Source: Salinibacterium sp. ZJ450 (GTDB lineage Bacteria > Actinomycetota > Actinomycetes > Actinomycetales > Microbacteriaceae). From it: a stretch of DNA of 64,000 nt. The notes under the pieces were generated by a model. The model was not told the DNA's origin, ran no database searches, and was given only the letters and a program-made list of their open reading frames with translations. The stretch spans positions 1,550,001 through 1,614,000 of the forward strand of contig NZ_CP061771.1 of assembly GCF_011751885.2 (NCBI RefSeq). Direction: 5' to 3'. The translations under genes and the position numbers were made by a program. This document shows positions 54,311 through 61,157 of the stretch, piece after piece. The number at the start of each line of letters is the position of its first letter. The first letter of the stretch is position 1.

Positions 54311-54748
54311 GTGGCTGCCATGATGAATCGGGCTACTGCCCTTTTTCTCGCCGCGGGAGCCCTCCTGACGGCAACGATCACCGCGGGATGTGCCCAGACT
54401 GAACCGCAGGCGCAGGACGAACCGCCCGCGGTTTGTTCGGCGGTCAGCTCGCTTAAGGCGTCAGTCGCGGACGTGACGACCGTCGACCTTAACCAGGGCG
54501 CACTGGCGGAGCTGCAGGACAACCTCACCCAGGTAAAATCCGATTTGGGCAAGGTTAAGGACGAGGCCAAGGGCGAGTATGCCACCGAGATCGACGCCGT
54601 CGAGCAGGCCTCTGCCTCGGTCGGTTCTAGCGTCGGCGCGGCCATTACCTCGCCCTCGGCGCAGACGATCAGCGACGTCGGCACAGCCGTCCAGACGCTG
54701 GGTACGTCCCTGTCGACGCTGGAGGATGCCGTCGAGAACACCTGCTGA
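54311..54748 (+). CDS. Small secreted lipoprotein of unknown function
   Basis: A 145-aa protein with a lipoprotein signal peptide (lipobox TAGC, Cys27). The mature part is Ala/Ser/Val-rich and helical (LKASVADVTTVDLNQGALAELQDNLTQVKSDLGKVKDEA), with cysteines near both ends (VCSAV and the C-terminal Cys) that may form a disulfide. GGAG precedes the GTG at 54311; ATGs at 54320 and 54323 are alternatives. No recognised family. Confidence 0.78.
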   Translation: MAAMMNRATALFLAAGALLTATITAGCAQTEPQAQDEPPAVCSAVSSLKASVADVTTVDLNQGALAELQDNLTQVKSDLGKVKDEAKGEYATEIDAVEQASASVGSSVGAAITSPSAQTISDVGTAVQTLGTSLSTLEDAVENTC

Positions 54749-54841
54749 GCACTGCCGAGGCCCGTTCCGCCGAGGGGGTGGGTGACTGCGGTTGTGGCTT
54801 GCTGGTCGTGCTGTCTGGATCCCCTTCTTGGTCCCGCAAGA

Positions 54842-55048
54842 CTATCGACCTCCTCCGGTTGAATTGACCGGCTCTCGACCGTGACGCCGACGGGTCCGGA
54901 CCACACCGGTGGCAAGTTCCGGGTACTCCAGCCCGTCGAAGATGAGACCTGTTTTCTTGACGCCCGAACCATGAGGGGGCAGAGGCAGCTCACAATGCAG
55001 GAATCGCACACCATGCCATTCGGCGTGCACTTCGATTCGTTCCCTCAC
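54842..55048 (-). CDS. Possible small hypothetical protein
   Basis: A 68-codon frame with protein-like composition (VRFLHCELPLPPHGSGVKKTGLIFDGLEYPELATGVV). It begins with GTG 15 bp after the stop of the upstream membrane protein and has AGAGG nearby. No family is recognised. Confidence 0.4.
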   Translation of the reverse strand: MRERIEVHAEWHGVRFLHCELPLPPHGSGVKKTGLIFDGLEYPELATGVVRTRRRHGREPVNSTGGGR

Positions 55049-55063
55049 CTCTGCCTCTGATTG

Positions 55064-55609
55064 TCAGCCCGTGATCGTGACGTAAACCCCCGGAACGTCC
55101 GCGGCAGCTGCGCGAGCCCGACGGCGGATGACGTACTCGGCCACGACGAGGTTGATGACCCACGCCGCGCCCGTGAACACGACCTGGCCCGTGCTATCCG
55201 GTGGGCTGGCAAGGATTTCGGGTCCGATGATCACGACGACGAGCGCGCAGCTGAACACCATTGCCTCCATGGCCCCGTCCATGTCGTCCGCCAACGCTGT
55301 CGGCAAGGCTACGGCGGACAGCCAGATGACCTTCCACAGCACTTCGAGAAGCAGCAGTGGCAGCATCCGAATTGGATAGCGCAAGCCGAGCAGTGCCAGC
55401 AGCGACATGGCGGTGAGGATGCATGCGACCACGCCCTCGAACAGCGGCATGTTCTCGATGTGATCGAAGAACAGCGGCCATTTCACGATGATCAGGCCAA
55501 CCGCCATGAAGGCGTAGCCAAACCTCAGTATGTGAAGGCGGTAGAGCGGGAGCTCCGAAACGGCGGAGCCGCGGAGTCGCGGCGCTGGGGCAGTGTCATT
55601 AGTGACCAT
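55064..55609 (-). CDS. Conserved four-helix membrane protein
   Basis: A 181-aa protein with four hydrophobic helices (about 30-46, 58-76, 82-102 and 115-132, plus a weaker one near 145-160). The N-terminal SELPLYRLHILRFGYAFMAVG motif is typical of a family of actinobacterial membrane proteins without assigned function. It may share a transcript with the small frame downstream. Confidence 0.8.
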   Translation of the reverse strand: MVTNDTAPAPRLRGSAVSELPLYRLHILRFGYAFMAVGLIIVKWPLFFDHIENMPLFEGVVACILTAMSLLALLGLRYPIRMLPLLLLEVLWKVIWLSAVALPTALADDMDGAMEAMVFSCALVVVIIGPEILASPPDSTGQVVFTGAAWVINLVVAEYVIRRRARAAAADVPGVYVTITG

Positions 55610-55713
55610 GAGGTCCGGCTATCGGGTGCGATCTGGGACCAAATTCTGTCCTTGGCTCGAACCATACAGGTGGGCGGATACGTGCGCTCGAAAAAACGGG
55701 CGCGAGTTCGGGT

Positions 55714-55989
55714 CTACTTGTTCGCGAGGATCGCCACTGCTCGCCTCGCGAGGATCGTGCGCCGCAGCTTGTGCAAAATCGGCAAAAGGCCGTAGATCAC
55801 GATGGGCACCGCGATCGTTGCGAGGACAAGCGTGCGTACCGCGGTAGGCAGCATGGTGAGCCATTCGCTGAGCACGAGGTTGATCATCAGCAGAGTAGGA
55901 AACACGGCGAGCCAGATCATGAGCGCCATCTCGTGTTTCGACGGCGGGCGGACCACGGCGGGCGCAGCGGTGGATCGGGTATTGGGCAT
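55714..55989 (-). CDS. Small two-helix membrane protein
   Basis: A 91-aa protein with two membrane segments (residues ~22-42 and ~48-70) and a basic C-terminal tail (LHKLRRTILARRAVAIL). The N-terminal segment VVRPPSKHEMALMIWLAVFPTL resembles small conserved membrane proteins often found beside monooxygenases; no such neighbour is present. Function unknown. Confidence 0.75.
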   Translation of the reverse strand: MPNTRSTAAPAVVRPPSKHEMALMIWLAVFPTLLMINLVLSEWLTMLPTAVRTLVLATIAVPIVIYGLLPILHKLRRTILARRAVAILANK

Positions 55990-56045
55990 TGGGCATTGTG
56001 GTCTCTCCTACGGTCGGTGGCCAGGTTTCGGGATCTGGTTGCACG

Positions 56046-56981
56046 TCAGACAAGATCGCGAGCGGCGCGTCGGATGTCGTCGATGACCAGGTCGTTGTTG
56101 ATCGCGATCGCGGCGGTGGACCCCTCTCCGGCCGCCGTGATGACTTGAGCGCGGGGGTTCACCGCGTTGCCGGCGGCCCAAACACCTGGCACGCTGGTGC
56201 CGCTCACGTCGTTGGTGCGCACCCAGCCGTCCTCGGTGCAGGCGCATCCGATCGAGCTGAGTAGGTCGCTGTTGGCGGCAAATCGCGGGCGGACGAAGAT
56301 GGCATTGCGCCGGACGACCTGGCCGGTTTCGAGTTGCACTCCGCTGATCTCATCGTCGGTAATAATGAGGCGACGTACGGGGCCGTCGACGATTCGAATG
56401 TGGCGGGCGGTGAGTTGCATCCGCTGCTCGGAGGTCAGGGCGTCACCGTGGGTGAAGATCACCACGTCGGGGCACCATTGGCGGACCAGTTGGGCGTGCT
56501 GAACCGCCTCCGGTGTGCCGCCGAGGACACCGACCGGCTGATCGCGCACCTCCCAGCCATGGCAGTAAGGGCAGTGCAGCACATCGCGCCCCCACCGTTC
56601 CGAGATTCCCGGGACTGACGGCAGCACATCCCTCAGCCCGGTGGTAACCAGTACCCGGCGTCCGCTCAGCTGGCGTCCGTCAGCCAGCACGACTCCGAAG
56701 CCGCTCTCGAGGTCGCCGTCCAAGGTGGTGACAGTGCCGGAGACGATTGTTCCGCCATAGCCGCGCACCTCGGACCGTCCGATGTCCAATAGTTCCGCGG
56801 GCGGCTGACCCTCCCGAGACAAGTACCCGTGCATGTGTGCGGCCGGCGCGTTCCGCGGACTCCCGGCGTCGATCACCACAACGCGGCGAAGCGCCCGCGA
56901 GAGTACGAGCGCTGCAGATAGCCCAGCGGCGCCGCCGCCCACGATCAGCACATCGTATTGTTCCGATTGTTCATGGCTCAT
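56046..56981 (-). CDS. Thioredoxin-reductase-like FAD oxidoreductase
   Basis: A 311-aa pyridine-nucleotide disulfide oxidoreductase of class II type. FAD motif VLIVGGGAAGLSAAL at 11-25, the redox-active CPYC at 137-140 in HCPYCHGWEVRD, an NADPH-binding GVLGGTPEA and the second FAD motif GVWAAGNAV. No thioredoxin gene is nearby. ATG at 56981 is chosen over further upstream codons because family similarity begins there. It is divergent, 72 bp, from a cupin-XRE regulator likely to control it. Confidence 0.92.
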   Translation of the reverse strand: MSHEQSEQYDVLIVGGGAAGLSAALVLSRALRRVVVIDAGSPRNAPAAHMHGYLSREGQPPAELLDIGRSEVRGYGGTIVSGTVTTLDGDLESGFGVVLADGRQLSGRRVLVTTGLRDVLPSVPGISERWGRDVLHCPYCHGWEVRDQPVGVLGGTPEAVQHAQLVRQWCPDVVIFTHGDALTSEQRMQLTARHIRIVDGPVRRLIITDDEISGVQLETGQVVRRNAIFVRPRFAANSDLLSSIGCACTEDGWVRTNDVSGTSVPGVWAAGNAVNPRAQVITAAGEGSTAAIAINNDLVIDDIRRAARDLV

Positions 56982-57053
56982 GCCATCAACAGTCCGATAT
57001 CGTTCGCAGACCACCAACATTTGTTGCTGTTTCCGGGATGAGGAGGAGACGGA

Positions 57054-57635
57054 ATGGAGTCCTCCCCCGCCGTTACTGCTGCGGCGCTCGGCGAAGTCGG
57101 GGCGCGACTCAAGCGATTGCGTCAACTCCGCGGAGTAACGCTTGCCGATCTTGCCGAGCGCACCGGAATATCCAAGAGCACGCTGTCTCGCCTCGAGACC
57201 GGACAGCGCCGGGCCAGCCTTGAATTGCTACTGCCCTTGGCACAGGTCTATCGAGTGCCTCTCGATGACCTTGTCGGCGCTCCGGATGTCGGAGATCCAC
57301 GCCTCCGCCTCAAACCGAGACGAATGAACGACCGCACGGTGATTCCGCTCACCCGTCAGCCGGGGGGCATCCAATCGTGGAAGATCGTCATTCCAGCCGT
57401 CCCCCAGCTACCCGAGCTCAAGACACACGAGGGATACGAATGGCTCTACGTACTCTCTGGCCGGATGCGTCTCATCCTCGGCGAACACGATCTCGAGCTC
57501 GGACCCGGCGAAGTGGCCGAGTTCGACACCCGCACACCGCACTGGTTCGGGAGCACCGGCACACAAGCCGCCGAGATCCTGAGCCTGTTCGGAAAGCAAG
57601 GAGAACGGCTCCACGTACGCGCTGCGACTCGGTGA
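57054..57635 (+). CDS. XRE-family regulator with C-terminal cupin domain
   Basis: A 193-aa regulator. The N-terminal HTH (LKRLRQLRGVTLADLAERTGISKSTLSRLETG, ~18-50) is joined to a cupin sensor (~105-185; THEGYEWLYVLSGRMRLILGEHDLELGPGEVAEFDTRTPHWFG). GGAGGAGAC precedes the ATG. The divergent redox enzyme is its likely target. Confidence 0.93.
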   Translation: MESSPAVTAAALGEVGARLKRLRQLRGVTLADLAERTGISKSTLSRLETGQRRASLELLLPLAQVYRVPLDDLVGAPDVGDPRLRLKPRRMNDRTVIPLTRQPGGIQSWKIVIPAVPQLPELKTHEGYEWLYVLSGRMRLILGEHDLELGPGEVAEFDTRTPHWFGSTGTQAAEILSLFGKQGERLHVRAATR

Positions 57636-57776
57636 CCTAGCAATAGCGCTCGACTGGGTGATTAACCGCTGATGCGAGCCGGCACGCGCCGCTAGTGCCA
57701 CCCGGATCGACCGAACCCCACCGGGCTCATGCATACTGCTGATGAATCTTTATTTGCGTGTCAGAGAGGACGCGAC

Positions 57777-59000
57777 ATGGTGCGATCGATCGTCGTCGGG
57801 GCGGGGATGGTGGGGCTGGCCACGGCTTGGCATCTCCAGGAGCATGGCGTCGAGGTCACCGTCATCGACCGCACCGGAGTCGCGGCGGGTTCATCGTGGG
57901 GGAACGCCGGTTGGCTGACGCCCGGCAAGACGATCCCGCTGGCGGATCCGAGTCTGTGGACCTACGGGCCGAGGGCGTTGATGGATCCAGACGCCGCATT
58001 GCACGTGCCATTCCGAGTCGACGCGGGGCTGTGGTCGTTTCTGGCACGGTTCGCGTCGCACGGCACGCACGGGGCGTGGGATCGCACCATGGCGTCGCTC
58101 ACTCCGATCGACCGAATGGCGTTGGAGTGCTTCGATGAGCTGACCGCCGGGGGCGTTGCCGCGGAGACACGTAAGGGTCCGTTCGTGATCGGGTTCACCG
58201 AGGAAGCACACTCGAAAGGGTTCCTGCGCGAGATCGAAGGGGTCATCCGACACGGCCAGGACGTCCCGATCGAACGGCTCGAGAACCCTCGTGAGCTCGC
58301 CCCGCAGCTATCCGACGCAGTGAAGGTCGCGTACCGCCTCGACGGGCAGCGGTTCATCGAACCCGGCCCGTACGTGCAGGCGCTCGCGGATGCTGTCACC
58401 GCCCGCGGCGGGAAGCTGCAGACCGGGGTTGCGGTCAGGTCGGTCGACTCCGCGGGTCAGCCGGGTGTGACGCTCGCCGATGGTGAGCGGATGATCGCGG
58501 ACTCGGTCGTGATCGCAACCGGGGCGTGGCTGCCCCAGCTGGCTCGCCCCCTCGGCGTGAAGGTGCGTGTACAGGCCGGACGCGGGTATTCGTTCACCGT
58601 CGACACTGACGAGCCGGCGCGGCATCCCGTCTACCTCCCGTTCCAACGCATCGCTTGCACCCCCTACCAAGGCCGGTTGAGGATTGCCGGCACCATGGAA
58701 TTCCGCCAAGCCGACGAACCGGTGCAGCCCCGCCGAATCCAGGCCATCGTCAATCAAGCCCGCACGCTCCTGACCGGGTTGGACCTGGACGACCGGCACG
58801 ACGAATGGGTTGGCTCCCGCCCCGTGACCCCGGACGGCCTTCCCCTCGTCGGCGCCACCCGCGCCCCGGGTGTCTACGTCGCCGGCGGTCATGGCATGTG
58901 GGGCATCGTGCTGGGACCGGCCACGGGCAAAATGCTCGCCGAACGCATCGTCACAGGGAAGACGGATCCCGTCATTGCGCCATTCAACCCGCTCCGCTGA
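57777..59000 (+). CDS. D-amino acid dehydrogenase-like FAD oxidoreductase
   Basis: A 407-aa DAO/DadA-family flavoprotein. FAD motif IVVGAGMVGLATAWHL at 5-20, then GSSWGNAGWLTPGKTIPL, which matches the DadA FAD region, and the C-terminal RPVTPDGLPLVGATRAPGVYVAGGHGMWG. It probably oxidises a D-amino acid or related amine, passing electrons to the respiratory chain. ATG at 57777 with GAGAGGA 6 nt before it. It follows the cupin-XRE gene in the same direction after 141 bp and may belong to the same regulon. Confidence 0.9.
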   Translation: MVRSIVVGAGMVGLATAWHLQEHGVEVTVIDRTGVAAGSSWGNAGWLTPGKTIPLADPSLWTYGPRALMDPDAALHVPFRVDAGLWSFLARFASHGTHGAWDRTMASLTPIDRMALECFDELTAGGVAAETRKGPFVIGFTEEAHSKGFLREIEGVIRHGQDVPIERLENPRELAPQLSDAVKVAYRLDGQRFIEPGPYVQALADAVTARGGKLQTGVAVRSVDSAGQPGVTLADGERMIADSVVIATGAWLPQLARPLGVKVRVQAGRGYSFTVDTDEPARHPVYLPFQRIACTPYQGRLRIAGTMEFRQADEPVQPRRIQAIVNQARTLLTGLDLDDRHDEWVGSRPVTPDGLPLVGATRAPGVYVAGGHGMWGIVLGPATGKMLAERIVTGKTDPVIAPFNPLR

Positions 59001-59033
59001 AGAACCGGGTTGACCGAGCCAGCACGGCCCACC

Positions 59034-59762
59034 TTAGGTGCGGATGGAGCCATGCCGAGCTGCTGGCGCCCGGAGGGCAATGACGAGAAGCCAGACGCTC
59101 CAGACGACGATCAGCACAATGCCAGCAAGGGTGGGTATGCGGTTGGCCGGCGAGAAACCGCTTGCTCCGATGATCCAGCCCTGGGCGACGTAGGCCGCTC
59201 CCGATAGTGCCATCAGGTAGCCGATCATGCTGCTGACTCGTGCGGTCCCGATGATGACGCCGCCGAACAGGATTAACGCCAGTCCCAACATGAAGCTCTG
59301 ATAGCTGCGTACGCCCCATTCGAGCCAGCGCATCGCCTCCGCTGCGGCGAAGTACGACGCCTTGTCTGGGCCGGAGGCACTCGACCAGGCGTCGACGGTG
59401 TGCTTGAGGGCGACGCCATCAACGGCCTGCAAGACCGCGTAGGACGCCAGAGCGACGATCGCGGACAGCGCCCCGAATCGGTTGAGCCACATCGGGGCGC
59501 GCACCGGCGGATCCAGCGCAAAGTACAGCGCGACCAGACCGGCCACGAGCACAGCCATGCCAACAAACTGGCCGAGGTGCACCGCGGTCCATAGGTCGCT
59601 GGCGGCGTACAGGGCGAAGATCGCGGCATGATCGTTGGCATCGGCGCCCTCGGGATGCACGAGCCCGGCCAGCGCCGAGACGACAACACCGGTCAGGATT
59701 AGCACCGCCGCCAACCGGAGAGGACCTCGACCGTCTCGCCCGATCGATTCTTGGTCACTCAT
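59034..59762 (-). CDS. Conserved membrane protein (DUF4386-like)
   Basis: A 242-aa protein with six predicted helices. The arrangement (LRLAAVLILTGVVVSALAGLVHP, then a charged loop, then VHLGQFVGMAVLVAGLVALY) recalls DUF4386-type membrane proteins of unknown role; the match is by general layout. It converges with the DadA-like gene, 33 bp apart. Confidence 0.75.
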   Translation of the reverse strand: MSDQESIGRDGRGPLRLAAVLILTGVVVSALAGLVHPEGADANDHAAIFALYAASDLWTAVHLGQFVGMAVLVAGLVALYFALDPPVRAPMWLNRFGALSAIVALASYAVLQAVDGVALKHTVDAWSSASGPDKASYFAAAEAMRWLEWGVRSYQSFMLGLALILFGGVIIGTARVSSMIGYLMALSGAAYVAQGWIIGASGFSPANRIPTLAGIVLIVVWSVWLLVIALRAPAARHGSIRT

Positions 59763-59919
59763 CAGAGCTCCTTACCGACGGCGAAGCCGAATCGCGTCAG
59801 TCCTAGGGATGTCGCAGGAATGTTCCGCCCCTCGCCGCCCGCGTGTCAAGCCCCGTGTCGGCTCGGGACAGACCTCGCGCAGCACTGCCAGATCGCCGCG
59901 GCGTATGCTTGCTCCCAGA

Positions 59920-59994
59920 CTTCCAGCTTCGGCTGGCGGGTACTGGTTGAGACAGTGCATTAACCCCCGGCCCTTGTAGCCGGGGGTTTTTCCG
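59920..59994 (+). repeat. Structured intergenic repeat, copy C (head module only)
   Basis: Positions 59920-59954 are identical to 38762-38796. They are followed by an equivalent hairpin (59962-59971 with 59979-59988) that has a different loop and a TTTTT run, giving a terminator-like end. The later blocks of copies A and B are absent; minus-strand NERD coding sequence begins 50 bp further on. Confidence 0.85.
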
Positions 59995-60043
59995 TGGGCA
60001 CGAGCAAGCATGACCATCGCGGTCCGCACGAGCGCGGGAGGGG

Positions 60044-60952
60044 TCAGGCTGGCGGGAACGCCCCTGCGAGTAACCGGTGAACGCGTTCGGCCAGTACGGC
60101 ATCGATGTGGCCGGGTTTTGAAACGCGTTCGGTAGCTTTTTTCGGCCACAGAACGTGCATGCCGCCGATGGTGAAGTGTCCCCCGATGAGCGGCCAGTCG
60201 GCCTCCACGAAGCAGAGCATTCCTGTGACAGGGATCTGGCCGAGGTCGGCTGAATCGAGCGCAGAGCGCACATGTTCGACCTGTTTGTGCAGGCCCTCGA
60301 CGAGGTTTGTGCAATTGCGCGAGCCCACGATCAGTTTCTCGACCCGCGGCCGAATGATGCCTCCTTCAACCCGCAGACTGGGCCGACCCTTGTACTTCTT
60401 CGCGTCTAGGACAAACACCCCAGAAGGCCCCACAACCATGTGATCGATATTGGCTCTGCTGCGTGGGATGCGCCGGTCATGGAGCAGGTGCAAGCCATGG
60501 TTGGCAAGTCTGTCGAGGCGACGGCCCAGACGTTCTTCGCCGGCCGCTCCGGTCGCCCATGCCCTCGTGCTCTGAGGATCATCGCTCATAGCGAGAATGA
60601 GTCCGCCGATCAGTGGGTGCTTTGTTTGAATTCGGCGTTCGCGACTCTTCTGGCGGCGCTCGTACTCCCGCTGAGCCGAGGCGCCAGCAGTGCCTGCAAA
60701 GACTGCTGCGGGTTCCGCGGTCTCAGGTTGGCGCACGGGGTCTTCGCTCGTGGGAAGGTCGCCAGTCTTCGGGGCCGGATGCGTCTCACCGGCAGAAGCG
60801 TGTTCTGGCATGCAGTTCAGGCAGGTGACCTTCCTGGCTTCGCGGTCGTGCACTGCGGTCGTGCCGACCGGAAGTTCGCGGTCACACCCCCGGCATTTTC
60901 CGGCGTATCGAAGTTGGATCGTCTTCGGCGCCCCCGCCGCTTCATCGCTCAC
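60044..60952 (-). CDS. NERD-domain protein with N-terminal zinc finger
   Basis: A 302-aa protein. A four-cysteine finger (Cys20, Cys23, Cys44, Cys47) is followed by an acidic/proline linker and a basic helical stretch (YERRQKSRERRIQTKHP). The NERD (nuclease-related) domain spans ~130-290: GAAGEERLGRRLDRL, HDRRIPRSRANIDHMVVGPSGVFVLDAKKYKG, where the Asp and DAKK residues match the PD-(D/E)XK-like core. A DNA-processing role is inferred from the fold only. Confidence 0.9.
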   Translation of the reverse strand: MSDEAAGAPKTIQLRYAGKCRGCDRELPVGTTAVHDREARKVTCLNCMPEHASAGETHPAPKTGDLPTSEDPVRQPETAEPAAVFAGTAGASAQREYERRQKSRERRIQTKHPLIGGLILAMSDDPQSTRAWATGAAGEERLGRRLDRLANHGLHLLHDRRIPRSRANIDHMVVGPSGVFVLDAKKYKGRPSLRVEGGIIRPRVEKLIVGSRNCTNLVEGLHKQVEHVRSALDSADLGQIPVTGMLCFVEADWPLIGGHFTIGGMHVLWPKKATERVSKPGHIDAVLAERVHRLLAGAFPPA

Positions 60953-61157
60953 ACCGACGACCCTAGAGGTTTAGGGAAATATCTCCGGCTAGCGTCCCGA
61001 TCAGTTGTGCCAGTCATTGCTCTCTGCGCCCGTCCTGTTTCCGCTGAAGTCTGGCGTTATGTTCTTCCCGATCCACGGGAAGAACCAATTGACGGATCTC
61101 AGTCGCGCCTTCCGCGGGATGAGCGACCGCGACGGTTTCACGAACTCGGATGACAGC

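Noticed and set aside
38762-59994. CRISPR array or tracr-like system from the repeated 35-mer
   Set aside because: Copies are 15-21 kb apart, not regularly spaced, and no cas gene is present in the window.
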